Of a DNA stretch of 64,000 bases, positions 15,434 to 24,384 are shown piece after piece. The DNA lies in the NCBI GenBank assembly GCA_910577435.1, contig CAJTLV010000002.1:1-64000 (forward strand), read 5' to 3'. The position numbers were made by a program, and so were the translations under genes. Below the pieces are notes generated by a model. That model had not been told where the DNA came from. It searched no databases and saw nothing but the letters and a program-made list of their open reading frames with translations. Position 1 is the stretch's first letter; each line of letters starts with the position of its first letter. Source of the DNA: an uncultured Christensenella sp. (lineage in GTDB: Bacteria > Bacillota > Clostridia > Christensenellales > Pumilibacteraceae).

Positions 15434-15969
15434 TCGGAGTCCTTGCCGTCTATCAACTTTTTTAGTTTACCCACAGCGTCGTTAACGGTGCTCGACACCT
15501 TTTCGCCAAAGTTCTTTGCGCCGTCGGCTACTTTCCCGCCGATATTCTTCGCGCCGTCGGCTACTTGACAGGCGAAATCGCGCACTGCGTTCTCCGCTTT
15601 GGTCGCGGCTTCCGCGCCGTTGCTTATGCTCAGTTTTTTGTTTATGAGTTTGACTTCCTCTTCGACTTTCGAAATGAGATTGTCGAAATCGCTGCTCGCC
15701 TTACCGTATATCTGAGCGTCCTTTGTTTTTTGCAGTCGCTTGACAATATCGGCGAGATCGTCGTATCTCCATTTCACGTTATTCAGGTCTGCGACGGGAA
15801 TGGGCGCTCTGCAATTTTTGAAGTTTTTGCGCTCGATACCTACTATTTTCGCACAGCACTTGACTGCTTTGGGATTATCCTTGTAAACGCGGACGGCGTT
15901 TGTCAAAGCGAGAAATTTGTTGTCGAGAGCCAAAAGTTCGCGGCATTCGAGTTCGGTTTGTGCTTCCAT
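15430..15969 (-). CDS. Hypothetical protein with amphipathic C-terminal repeats
   Basis: 179 residues, family not recognised. The N-terminal 120 residues are charged and helical. The C-terminal 55 residues contain the repeat VADGAKNIGGK/VADGAKNFGEK followed by SSTVNDAVGKLKKLIDGK, an amphipathic 11-residue-type pattern like those of membrane-surface or apolipoprotein-like helices. TAAGGAG lies seven bases before the start. Own promoter at 16001-16029. Its stop overlaps the likely start of the patatin gene, so the two proteins are probably made together; lipid binding is an inference. Confidence 0.7.
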   Translation of the reverse strand: MEAQTELECRELLALDNKFLALTNAVRVYKDNPKAVKCCAKIVGIERKNFKNCRAPIPVADLNNVKWRYDDLADIVKRLQKTKDAQIYGKASSDFDNLISKVEEEVKLINKKLSISNGAEAATKAENAVRDFACQVADGAKNIGGKVADGAKNFGEKVSSTVNDAVGKLKKLIDGKDSE

Positions 15970-16000
15970 AATTTGCTCCTTAATATGTAAATATATTTCA

Positions 16001-16029
16001 ATTATATATTATAATACGACACATGTCAA
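16001..16029 (-). promoter_or_regulatory. Promoter of the amphipathic protein-patatin operon
   Basis: Reverse strand TTGACA (16024-16029), 17 bases, TATAAT (16001-16006). Confidence 0.8.
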
Positions 16030-16175
16030 CACTTTTATCAAATTTTAATATAATTTTTAATCTAACTTTAATAAAATTAAGATTAATATTAAATTATTTT
16101 GAAATATAGCATTAAATTGCAATGAAAACAAATGCCGAAATTTACTCTTCGGCAAGTTTCGGACGCGAATTATCC

Positions 16176-16204
16176 TTGACATAAAAACCGATATTTGATA
16201 AAAT
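16176..16204 (+). promoter_or_regulatory. Promoter of the 16-22 kb forward cluster
   Basis: TTGACA (16176-16181), 17 bases, TAAAAT (16199-16204), 17 bases before the ATG at 16222. The untranslated leader would be only about ten bases. Confidence 0.75.
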
Positions 16205-16221
16205 ATATAGTCGTATATATT

Positions 16222-16815
16222 ATGAAACGAATGATACTTGTATCGTCTCCGCCGGCGTGCGGAAAGACATTCATATCCAAACAGCTCGCTATGGCGCTCG
16301 GCTCCGTCGTTTATTTGGACAAAGATACGCTCATCCCGCTATCCAAGCAGATTTTCCGCGTTGCGAAAAAGCCTTACGACCGCAGTTCCGATTTCTTTGA
16401 AGAGAACGTCCGAGATTACGAGTACGACGCGATAATGGACGTAGCCTGCGAGGCGCTGGCGTTTAACGATACAGTCATTCTGAACGCGCCGTTCACGCGC
16501 GAGCTGAGAAACGCAGACTATGTATCAAGGCTCAAAGATCGGCTGAATAAATTAGGCGCGCGGCTTACCGTCATATGGATAGTCGCCACACCCGAAATAT
16601 GCCGAGAGCGTATGAAACGACGCAGGTCCGACCGAGACGTTTACAAGATAGCGCGCTGGGATGACTATGTGAGAACGGTTGACTTCTCCCCTCCTGCGGC
16701 GGTAACGACCGACGAACACGCCGACGACGAATTGCTGTTATTTTACAACTCATCCGAAGCCGAATACTTGAAATCGATGCACGACGTACTCGCAGTGCTT
16801 AACCGCGAAAAATAA
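16222..16815 (+). CDS. P-loop AAA-type nucleotide-binding protein (putative small-molecule or nucleotide kinase)
   Basis: 197 residues. Starts MKRMILVSSPPACGKTFISK with a Walker A-like PPACGKT, then VVYLDKDTL as the usual second strand of AAA_33/zeta-toxin-like kinases. TVILNAPF gives a Walker B-like strand, and CRERMKRRRSDRD a basic lid with arginines. It probably phosphorylates a small molecule, but the substrate is unknown. The start at 16222 is taken over 16195, which would sit inside the promoter. No Shine-Dalgarno sequence is seen. First gene of a cluster with envelope genes. Confidence 0.75.
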   Translation: MKRMILVSSPPACGKTFISKQLAMALGSVVYLDKDTLIPLSKQIFRVAKKPYDRSSDFFEENVRDYEYDAIMDVACEALAFNDTVILNAPFTRELRNADYVSRLKDRLNKLGARLTVIWIVATPEICRERMKRRRSDRDVYKIARWDDYVRTVDFSPPAAVTTDEHADDELLLFYNSSEAEYLKSMHDVLAVLNREK

Positions 16816-16835
16816 ACGAAACAAAATCGAAAATT

Positions 16836-17642
16836 ATGGCAGAGACGGAAGCCGTTCTTACGGCGAACAATCAAATATGGAAATCGGCGGACGCTTCGAT
16901 GTCGATCGACGGCGGACGCGGCGCGCATTCGGCGTCCGATGCGACGGAAGCCTACCGCAACGTAAATGAGGCGGAAAAGCGCCGATGCTTTTATCTATTG
17001 GGTGCGGCGGGAGTTACGCTTGCCGTTCTGTTCCTTTCCAGACTTTTATGGTTACTCAAACCGGTATACGACTTTGTTTTCTACGGTCAAGTATCCGAGC
17101 TTATATACAACGGGGTCGTGGGCGTCGTGTTCACCGTCTACGTAGTACTGCTTAATCTCTTCCTAAAACGCAAACTCGCGTTTCGACTGTTCAAGCCGAA
17201 GAAAGACGCGGTAGATCTGCCTCGCGCGTTGGGCGTTATATTTCTCGGCGCGCTCACGGTATTCATAACGAGCGCGGCATTCGGCTTCACGTTCAAACTT
17301 CAAAACGAATGGGGACTCGGCGTTATAATGACGACTGGGCTTGTCAACCTGTCGGTGTATATTTATTATGCATTACATCTGTGGCTCGGATTCATAGCGG
17401 CGGCGCTGGTTCAGTACGCGTTAAGCACGCTTATACCGACAAAATATACGGTTGCTTGGGGTGCTATACTTCTCGTAACGGTATTCGGTCTTACCGAATT
17501 TTTACTGGAAGTTCTCACGACTGCGCATATGTACTCGTGGCTATACTACGTATTCACATACGTATACGCCGCAATATTCATATTGACCAAGCGCAGTTTT
17601 CACGTCAGTTATTGGGCGTCGCTTATAATTTTGATTTTGTGA
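16836..17642 (+). CDS. Polytopic membrane protein upstream of the LTA synthase
   Basis: 268 residues, unknown family. A polar N-terminal tail of about 50 residues is followed by about seven hydrophobic helices (for example LLGAAGVTLAVLFLSRLLWL and VVFTVYVVLLNLFLK). One base separates its stop from the sulfatase gene, and no independent ribosome-binding site is visible there, so the two are probably coupled. A role with the LTA synthase-like protein (substrate or carrier handling) is an inference from position only. Confidence 0.7.
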   Translation: MAETEAVLTANNQIWKSADASMSIDGGRGAHSASDATEAYRNVNEAEKRRCFYLLGAAGVTLAVLFLSRLLWLLKPVYDFVFYGQVSELIYNGVVGVVFTVYVVLLNLFLKRKLAFRLFKPKKDAVDLPRALGVIFLGALTVFITSAAFGFTFKLQNEWGLGVIMTTGLVNLSVYIYYALHLWLGFIAAALVQYALSTLIPTKYTVAWGAILLVTVFGLTEFLLEVLTTAHMYSWLYYVFTYVYAAIFILTKRSFHVSYWASLIILIL

Positions 17643-17643
17643 T

Positions 17644-19716
17644 ATGGAAACATTCGGACAAAAATTCAAGCGCGTAACGATCTCGGCGCTTTTACAGATA
17701 GCGGGTTTTGCACAACGCAACTTCCTTATGGTCGGGTTTATAGCTGCGACGTTGCTCATAGAGCTTACGGGCGTGGCAGTCACATCCGGCAAATTCTATA
17801 TGACTCAACCGTGGCTGTTTTTCACGTTTGTCGCCATTCTCTGTCTCATCTCGCTGTACCTGCCCGGTCACACGCCGCGTTTTATACTGTTCATCGTCGC
17901 GCTGTCTGTTCACGTCGTGCTCGACCTTATATTTATAATCGTGTATGACAGCACCGGAACTATTTTCGACTACGCGATGCTCAACCTGCGCACCGACGCT
18001 ATGATGATCGCGGAAAGCGTACCTATCAGCTTTACTTACACTTTCGTGTCCGTGCTCATACTCGCACTGTACTGTACGCTAGGCGCATACTATAAAAAAC
18101 GCGTTCCGGCAGGCAGTTATAAGCGCGTCGCGGTCATTGTCACATCTTCCCTTCTCACTGCGGTGATCGCCGTCGACGCGTTCGTCATATATTTCACTAA
18201 CGCGCGAAAAAGATCGAACGACCTGAGCTATAAACTGTCGCAAACCGAAACGGGTACCTACTCCAATAAAGGCATAATCGGCAACTTAGCCGACGAACTT
18301 GCTTACGGACTTTGGTTCTCCGACATAGACGTGGGCGACAGGAACGAGCTTGAACAGTTTATATACAGAAACACCACCGAACAAACGGCTATGTTCGGCG
18401 AAGCGTCCGGCTACAACGTCGTTACGGTTTTGTGCGAAAGTTTCGAATGGTTCACTTTCCTCGCCGACGCCGAACGCTACCCCAACGGCTACGCAAAACA
18501 TCTACTGCCTATTGTAGACGAAGACGGTGAGCAATTACCCGCCGCTTTCGACGAGCAGTCGCTCTCTGAGGCTTTGCACGAACTCTATCCCAATCTCTAC
18601 CGATTCTACGAGAGCGACTCGACTGTAATACTAAACAACTCGCACGCGCTCGAAAAGACCGATATTTCCGAAAACAAATCCATAATCGGCAACTATCCTC
18701 TGTACGAATACATCAACTACGCATACCCCGAAAATACCATTCCGTACAGTATGCCCAACATTATGAAAAGCCTGTTCGACGTGGAAAGCAATTCGTTCCA
18801 CAACGGATACAAAACGTTCTACAACAGAAACGTCCACCACACGCACGCGCTCGGCTTTAACAGCTATACCGCATCCGAAGATATGGACTACAAAACAGAC
18901 GATACGGGATCGCTCGGCGAACGTAATCTCGACTCCGAAATGATAGAAATGTGCAAGGAACGGATGTTCCCTACGGACCGCCGCTTCAATACGTTTATCA
19001 CGACGATAACACAGCACGGTCAATACGCATACCGCGACAACCTCCAACCTTACTACGAAAAAATGGACGAACTAGGCATTCTTCCGTATATAGAGGGCGA
19101 CGGCAACAACAACGCACTGCGATATTACTGCGCGGCGGGAATGGACTTCGACAAGGCGATAGGCATAATGCTCGACTACCTCGACGAGAACGGGCTTGCC
19201 GATAAAACGTTGATAACGCTGTTCGGCGACCACAACAGCTATTATCAGGGCGTGAGCAATTACGCGAAAAACATATATTCTTACAGCGCGGACAACTATT
19301 CGGCGTTATATCGCGTACCCGTAATGATACGCGTCGGCAACAAGTCTCTCGGCAATCCGACGATAGAAAAGTTCACCTGCCTCGTCGATATATACCCGAC
19401 CGTTCTCGATCTTCTAGGCGTGTATACGTTCAAGAACCTCACTTACGGAGTGAGCGCGTTCAGTCCCGAATCTTCCATACTGTATTCACGCGCATACGAT
19501 AAATTTCTTACGGACAAAATATATTTCAACTCGCTCAGTAATATCATATACTCTGCACCCGATGTAAACGATGAATATATAGAAAACATCAAATCCCGCG
19601 CAATCACGCTTTTGGACAAAATATCGCACGTCAACAGGCTGTTTGCCGCCGACTTTTTCAGCGGCGATGGCGCGACTACATTCTATACAAGGCTCAAATC
19701 GATACAAGATCCCTGA
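17644..19716 (+). CDS. LTA synthase-family phosphoglycerol transferase (membrane sulfatase fold)
   Basis: 690 residues. Five N-terminal membrane helices (to about 190), then an extracellular sulfatase-fold domain. Landmarks: NVVTVLCESFEWF (first metal ligand Glu), LEKTDISEN at the position of the catalytic Thr (GKTSDSEF in LtaS), FYNRNVHHTHALGF, FITTITQHGQY, TLFGDHNSYY (metal ligands Asp and His) and VDIYPTVLDLLG. These are the LtaS-family landmarks, so it should transfer glycerol phosphate from phosphatidylglycerol to a glycolipid or polymer. Whether it makes true lipoteichoic acid cannot be told. Confidence 0.9.
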   Translation: METFGQKFKRVTISALLQIAGFAQRNFLMVGFIAATLLIELTGVAVTSGKFYMTQPWLFFTFVAILCLISLYLPGHTPRFILFIVALSVHVVLDLIFIIVYDSTGTIFDYAMLNLRTDAMMIAESVPISFTYTFVSVLILALYCTLGAYYKKRVPAGSYKRVAVIVTSSLLTAVIAVDAFVIYFTNARKRSNDLSYKLSQTETGTYSNKGIIGNLADELAYGLWFSDIDVGDRNELEQFIYRNTTEQTAMFGEASGYNVVTVLCESFEWFTFLADAERYPNGYAKHLLPIVDEDGEQLPAAFDEQSLSEALHELYPNLYRFYESDSTVILNNSHALEKTDISENKSIIGNYPLYEYINYAYPENTIPYSMPNIMKSLFDVESNSFHNGYKTFYNRNVHHTHALGFNSYTASEDMDYKTDDTGSLGERNLDSEMIEMCKERMFPTDRRFNTFITTITQHGQYAYRDNLQPYYEKMDELGILPYIEGDGNNNALRYYCAAGMDFDKAIGIMLDYLDENGLADKTLITLFGDHNSYYQGVSNYAKNIYSYSADNYSALYRVPVMIRVGNKSLGNPTIEKFTCLVDIYPTVLDLLGVYTFKNLTYGVSAFSPESSILYSRAYDKFLTDKIYFNSLSNIIYSAPDVNDEYIENIKSRAITLLDKISHVNRLFAADFFSGDGATTFYTRLKSIQDP

Positions 19717-19733
19717 AATAAGGAGACATTCAA

Positions 19734-20450
19734 GTGAAACAGACGGTCGCAATGCAAATACTCGGCGCAAGCGAATATATCCTGTCGATAGCGCTTGCGG
19801 TTTTCGTCACGATAACGGTGATACTCTTAGCCTTTATCATCCTTCTCTTCGCAAGCGGAAAATTCCGTTCTCTGTTCTTCGGCGGCTCAAACGAGAAGTC
19901 AGACGCACACGGCGCCGACAAACCCAATTCAAAACGCAAATCTCAGGTCAAACAATCGGTGCCGATCATCGAGGACGTCGAAGCCTTGATTACCGAAAGT
20001 CCGAAAAGCGAAGGCACGACCGAAAAACAAAAATCGCCGCCCCGCAAAAAACGCTCGGACGATCCGGTTCCCACAGTGCCGATCGACTTTCCTTTCACAC
20101 CCGCAAAGCCTGTTTCTCAACGCAGAAACGAACCCACTTATGCCAATACGTTCGAACGCGAACCGACCGCAAAAAAGGAGCGCACCGTAACGAGAACATA
20201 CGACCACGTTCCTACCGTATTCATTCCGCGCACAGGCACACAACCGCCCGTAAATCAAGCCGCGACTGCGGCGGCACAGCGCCGCGCTTCGGCTAAAAAG
20301 CCGGCGGCAAAAAACGAAGCGGAAGCGCTCGTCGACGCGACCGACTCCAAAACAGTTAAATCCGATAAAAAATCGGCAAAGTCGGGTTCGGCAAAGTCGG
20401 GTTCGGCAAAGTCGAGCGGCTCGGCAGTTGCGCCGAAAACAAAAAAATAG
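19734..20450 (+). CDS. Single-pass membrane protein with basic disordered tail
   Basis: 238 residues, unknown family. One helix (YILSIALAVFVTITVILLAF, about residues 15-40), then a long Lys/Pro/Ser-rich cytoplasmic region ending in repeats of GSAKS and the basic VAPKTKK. GTG start eight bases after AGGAG. Between the LTA synthase and ClC genes, three bases before the latter. May scaffold envelope enzymes; function unknown. Confidence 0.7.
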   Translation: MKQTVAMQILGASEYILSIALAVFVTITVILLAFIILLFASGKFRSLFFGGSNEKSDAHGADKPNSKRKSQVKQSVPIIEDVEALITESPKSEGTTEKQKSPPRKKRSDDPVPTVPIDFPFTPAKPVSQRRNEPTYANTFEREPTAKKERTVTRTYDHVPTVFIPRTGTQPPVNQAATAAAQRRASAKKPAAKNEAEALVDATDSKTVKSDKKSAKSGSAKSGSAKSSGSAVAPKTKK

Positions 20451-20453
20451 AGT

Positions 20454-22088
20454 GTGACCTGCGTGCGAAAGAATTCGGAATTTATACGTAAATTCAGACG
20501 ATCGGTGTTACATCCGCTCGTCTACGGCGCGATAACGGGCGCGGCAGTCGGAAGTATTGTCGCGCTGTTTGTTACGTGCGCGAAAGTCGTAATATCATTT
20601 GCGTTGGGATTATACGAAAACGCAGACGGACCGCTTACCGTAGTGTGTATGATTACCTGCGCGCTGATATGCTGTCTGTTGACTGCGATTATTCAGACGC
20701 TCGTTCCGAGTTCCAAAGGCAGCGGCATTCCGCTTGCGGAAGCCGCCGCGCGCGGAATGATAAGCGTTAAATGGCTTAGATCGGCGGCGGCGCTTATCGT
20801 AGGCAGTCTTGCCGCATTCCTGTGCGGTATGCCACTCGGCAGCGAAGGTCCGTCGGTAGGCGTAGGCGGACTTATAGGCGACGGCGTCGGCAAACTCTTC
20901 AAAAAGCCCGTAGAGTTCAGACGTTATCTTATAACGGGCGGCGCAAGCGCCGGTCTCGCCTCCGCATTCAACGCGCCTCTGACGGGTATCTGCTTCGCAT
21001 TCGAAGAGACGCACAGGCGTTTCTCGCCGTACATACTGTCTGCGGCGCTTTCCGCCGTAGTGACGGCGGTAGCTTCGTCGCAAGCGGTATTTTACGGATT
21101 CGGACATATCGAATATTTATACTCGCTCGGCATACGCGCAGGCGCGGCGGTACTGCCCCGCTTCGAGCTTTCACAGTATGCGTCGACGGTCGATATGTTC
21201 AAGGTATGTCTTGTCGCACTCGTTTGCGGTATCGTATGCGCGGGACTCGGCGTAGGTTTCAACCGCGCCATCGGTGCATTGGGCAAGCTGACGGGTAAAA
21301 TCAAAAGCACGACGTTTCGTCTGCTCCCCGCTTTTGCGGCAACGGCGGTCTGCGGACTGTGCCTGCACTACTGCATAGGCAGCGGCGAGGCGACGCTCGA
21401 ACACATAACGGAAAACAGCGCGCTGTGGTTGCTCTTTACGGTGCTTGCGGTCAGATTTTTGCTCACAACGCTCGCGAGCGGAAGCGGAGCTACGGGCGGG
21501 CTTTTCCTGCCGATGATAGCTATCGGCGGACTTACCGGACTTATCGCGGCGCGCGTATCCGCGCTGTGCGGCATTCCCGCCGAATACACGCCCAATATAG
21601 TAATGCTGTGCATATGTGCATTCTTTGCGGCGACGGTGCGCGCGCCTATTACGGCTGTCGCACTGTCAGTAGAACTTACCGCGAGTTTTGCCAATCTACT
21701 GCCGTGCGTAGCGGCGATAGCGATAGCGGCAGTGCTCGCCGATCTGGTAAAGACCGAACCGCTGTATGAAAAAATGCTCGAAGATCTTCAAGCGGCAACT
21801 CCGCTCCCCGCAGGCAATAAGAACATCGTGCTTAGCGGCGTCCTGTCCGACGACTCGCCTATCGCGTACAAGCGCGTGCGCAATATCCTGTGGCCGTACA
21901 ATTCGCTCGTCACCGATCTCATTCGCAACGGCGAGGAGCTTGTTCCCGACGGCGAGACCGTACTCAAACCGAACGACCGCATAACGATACACGCCGAGCG
22001 CGTCGATCCCGATTTCTTCCGCAATCAGATAGGCGAATACATAGAACTCGATAATGCGGAGCGCGTGATTCTGAATTCGGAAAATTAG
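20454..22088 (+). CDS. ClC-family chloride transporter with C-terminal RCK_C-like domain
   Basis: 544 residues. Three ClC selectivity signatures: GSGIP (residues 89-93), GSEGP (129-133, with the gating Glu) and GGLFLP later in the chain. The FAFEETHRRF segment keeps the internal 'proton' Glu, which suggests a Cl-/H+ antiporter rather than a channel. About residues 460-540 (DDSPIAYKRVRN...LKPNDRITIHAE) look like a TrkA-C/RCK_C ligand-binding domain, as in other bacterial ClC proteins. GTG start, three bases after the preceding stop. Confidence 0.93.
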   Translation: MTCVRKNSEFIRKFRRSVLHPLVYGAITGAAVGSIVALFVTCAKVVISFALGLYENADGPLTVVCMITCALICCLLTAIIQTLVPSSKGSGIPLAEAAARGMISVKWLRSAAALIVGSLAAFLCGMPLGSEGPSVGVGGLIGDGVGKLFKKPVEFRRYLITGGASAGLASAFNAPLTGICFAFEETHRRFSPYILSAALSAVVTAVASSQAVFYGFGHIEYLYSLGIRAGAAVLPRFELSQYASTVDMFKVCLVALVCGIVCAGLGVGFNRAIGALGKLTGKIKSTTFRLLPAFAATAVCGLCLHYCIGSGEATLEHITENSALWLLFTVLAVRFLLTTLASGSGATGGLFLPMIAIGGLTGLIAARVSALCGIPAEYTPNIVMLCICAFFAATVRAPITAVALSVELTASFANLLPCVAAIAIAAVLADLVKTEPLYEKMLEDLQAATPLPAGNKNIVLSGVLSDDSPIAYKRVRNILWPYNSLVTDLIRNGEELVPDGETVLKPNDRITIHAERVDPDFFRNQIGEYIELDNAERVILNSEN

Positions 22089-22131
22089 TTCGTATGGTTT
22101 TCCGGTCAAAAACGCCGCGCGAAATTTAATA

Positions 22132-22971
22132 CTACTTAAACAGCATAATGCTGATCGCCATTACGGCCATACCTATAACCACTCCGAACGTTGTCAGTCC
22201 GCCGCTCCCGTATTCGCGCGCGGACGGCAAAAGTTCGGCTATCGCTATGTACACCATTATGCCGGCTACTACAGCGAATATTATGCCGAATACCAATTCG
22301 TTCATAAACGGCATCAGTATCAGCCAACCGAGCAATGCTCCGACAGGCTCGGCAAGTCCCGACAGGAACGAGAAAATAAACGCCTTTACCCGCGAACCCG
22401 TCGCCTGATACATAGGAACGGACACGGCGATGCCTTCGGGAATGTTATGTATGGAAATTGCGACGACTACGGGAACCGCAAGTTCGGGGTCGTTAAGCGC
22501 CGAAACAAACGTCGCAAGTCCTTCGGGGAAATTATGTATGGCAAGCGCGAGCGCCGTGACCACCCCCATTCTCATAAGCCGCGAGCGCTCTGCGCTAACG
22601 CTGTCGCCCGCCGCGCCGTTTATAAGTTCCGAACCCGCAATGCGGTCGCCGTCATCACCGCGTTTTTTACACTGAGTTTCTATAGACGGAATCAGATTTT
22701 CGATAGCGGCTATCAATATGATCCCGCCGAAGAACGAGCCGATGACTATCCACCCGCCGACTGCTTCGCCCGAATATTCGGTTGCCGAACTAACTGCGTT
22801 TCCGAATATTTCTATCATAGCCACATAGAGCATAACGCCCGAAGAAAAACCGAGCGCGCCGCAAAGAAATTTTTTGTTTGTGCTTTTCGCAAAAAACGCC
22901 GCGCAAGCGCCTATTCCCGTAGCCAGTCCCGCTATGAGCGACATCAACAGTGCAATTACGACGTCGCTCAT
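22132..22971 (-). CDS. ZIP-family metal transporter (ZupT-like)
   Basis: 279 residues, about eight helices. AIHNFPEGLATFVSALNDPE and AISIHNIPEGIAVSVPMY are the two histidine-bearing metal-pathway helices of the ZIP family. ZupT-like proteins import zinc and other divalent metals. A hydrophilic loop follows ENLIPSIETQCKKRGDD. The start at 22971 (MSDVVIALLMSL) is preferred over 23010, with GGGGTG seven bases upstream. Convergent with the ClC gene. Confidence 0.92.
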   Translation of the reverse strand: MSDVVIALLMSLIAGLATGIGACAAFFAKSTNKKFLCGALGFSSGVMLYVAMIEIFGNAVSSATEYSGEAVGGWIVIGSFFGGIILIAAIENLIPSIETQCKKRGDDGDRIAGSELINGAAGDSVSAERSRLMRMGVVTALALAIHNFPEGLATFVSALNDPELAVPVVVAISIHNIPEGIAVSVPMYQATGSRVKAFIFSFLSGLAEPVGALLGWLILMPFMNELVFGIIFAVVAGIMVYIAIAELLPSAREYGSGGLTTFGVVIGMAVMAISIMLFK

Positions 22972-23169
22972 TTTATCACCCCGTTCTTCCGCGTTGTTAA
23001 CTTGGTACACATACTACAGTCAGTATATGATATGACCGAACGGTGTGACATTAAGCAATGGCAAATGTGAATCAACAAAAACAGTGTAATAGGTATGAAG
23101 CGAACCGTTCGTTTTTATCAATAAAAACCGATAAACGATGTCTGTTATATAGACTTTCGTGAAGAAAAA

Positions 23170-23205
23170 ATAGCGCTGCTTCATTTACGAAACATAGTGC
23201 GCTAT
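23170..23205 (-). terminator. Terminator of the DUF3795-GyrI-like operon
   Basis: TAGCGC and GCGCTA arms around a 22-base loop, followed by six T on the reverse strand; T-rich also on the forward side. Confidence 0.7.
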
Positions 23206-23242
23206 ACTTTTTTAGTTTAGACGATAAGTTGAAATTTAACTG

Positions 23243-23875
23243 TTATACCTTGCGTATCGGGTGTCTTACAACTGTTTTAAGTTTTTCTGCGGCACACTTG
23301 CGCGGATCGCTTAAATATATCTCGTGATGATAGCGAACGTTCGTAATATCTAATTCATAGCCGTTTGCTTTCATATACTCGTGCATAAGTGCGACCGTTT
23401 TCGGCTCGTCGTCGTAAGAGCCGACGTGCATACACTGAACGCAAACACCCTCGTCATAGGTTAAGAACTCCACCTTTGAAAAGTCTGCTTTTTTCTTGCT
23501 TGTCGCTTCTTGCGCCGCCCAATCAAACTCGGCTTTTGTTACAAAATCGGGCAAACGTATAAGCGAAATAAAATCAAACCCGTTCTTGTTCGCATAGTCT
23601 ATCGCATCAGAGCCTTCCTGCCACCAAAATCCTTCGAGCGGCGGAACAACGTATTCAAAATACCCGTCGATTTTGTGCGAGCCTTTATAACTCATTTTAA
23701 TAGTAAACGCTATTGCATATAGGAGACCGATTGAGTTCTTGTACTCGCCGCTCTCATCGTTGGGATCACCTTTACCGCGTACCGCTAGGTAATTCATTTT
23801 CGGAACGGTGACGATAGACGGCTTGTTTGCCGGCATATAAAATTCTTTGTATTCTTTCTTATAATCAAATGCCAT
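23243..23875 (-). CDS. GyrI-like small-molecule-binding domain protein
   Basis: 210 residues. The segment VPKMNYLAVRGKGDPN, the pair GYFEYVVPPLEGFWWQ and VQCMHVGSYDDEP.TVALMHEY follow the GyrI-like (BmrR ligand domain) pattern in the long stand-alone form common in Clostridia. It lacks a DNA-binding domain. Members bind hydrophobic or cationic compounds or detoxify them by hydrolysis. Second gene after DUF3795, with 30 bases between. Confidence 0.85.
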   Translation of the reverse strand: MAFDYKKEYKEFYMPANKPSIVTVPKMNYLAVRGKGDPNDESGEYKNSIGLLYAIAFTIKMSYKGSHKIDGYFEYVVPPLEGFWWQEGSDAIDYANKNGFDFISLIRLPDFVTKAEFDWAAQEATSKKKADFSKVEFLTYDEGVCVQCMHVGSYDDEPKTVALMHEYMKANGYELDITNVRYHHEIYLSDPRKCAAEKLKTVVRHPIRKV

Positions 23876-23905
23876 TTTCTTTCTCGGCTAATCGAAATTT
23901 ATCGA

Positions 23906-24244
23906 TCACTGTTTGTTTTTAAGATTGCCCGACGCTTCGGCATTATTCGATATTACCATACCTACAGTCTGACAACCGTTAAATGTCGAACAGTCGCCGC
24001 AGGTTTCGCACCCTTTAACAAGCGCGCATTGTCTTATAGGGCATAGACTATCACAAAACGGTGTTTTTACTCCGTCTACTCGACAACCTTCGCAGTTTAT
24101 CATTTCGGGTGTGATTTCTACGCCGTTTAATTCCGACCAAAGTTTCGCAACCTTCTCGCGTAAAGCATTATCGTTATTAAGCGTAGCTATTCTCGCATCA
24201 CATTTTTCACAATCAAGCCCGCAATATGCTATAAGTTTTTTCAT
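23906..24244 (-). CDS. DUF3795 cysteine-rich protein
   Basis: 112 residues with many Cys residues: YCGLDCEKCDAR at the start, then INCEGCRVDG, FCDSLCPIRQCA, KGCETCGDC. This is the DUF3795 pattern, probably metal or Fe-S binding; its function is unknown. AAAGGAAA ribosome-binding site. Promoter at 24293-24321; co-transcribed with the GyrI-like gene. Confidence 0.85.
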   Translation of the reverse strand: MKKLIAYCGLDCEKCDARIATLNNDNALREKVAKLWSELNGVEITPEMINCEGCRVDGVKTPFCDSLCPIRQCALVKGCETCGDCSTFNGCQTVGMVISNNAEASGNLKNKQ

Positions 24245-24292
24245 CGTTTGTATTTCCTTTCTCTCCGCTAAATTACTGTTTATCGTAGAAAA

Positions 24293-24321
24293 AGTATAAC
24301 ATAATTACAACAAAAAAACAA
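24293..24321 (-). promoter_or_regulatory. Promoter of the DUF3795-GyrI-like operon
   Basis: Reverse strand TTGTTT (24316-24321), 17 bases, TATACT (24293-24298). The -35 lies inside the terminator of gpmI. Confidence 0.55.
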
Positions 24322-24345
24322 GGAAAACCGCAATTATTTTCCTTG
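24319..24345 (-). terminator. Terminator of gpmI
   Basis: CAAGGAAAA and TTTTCCTTG around a nine-base loop with a run of seven T on the reverse strand. Confidence 0.9.
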
Positions 24346-24384
24346 TTTTTTGTCACTATGAAATACACCGCAAAGTGTCTTTTC

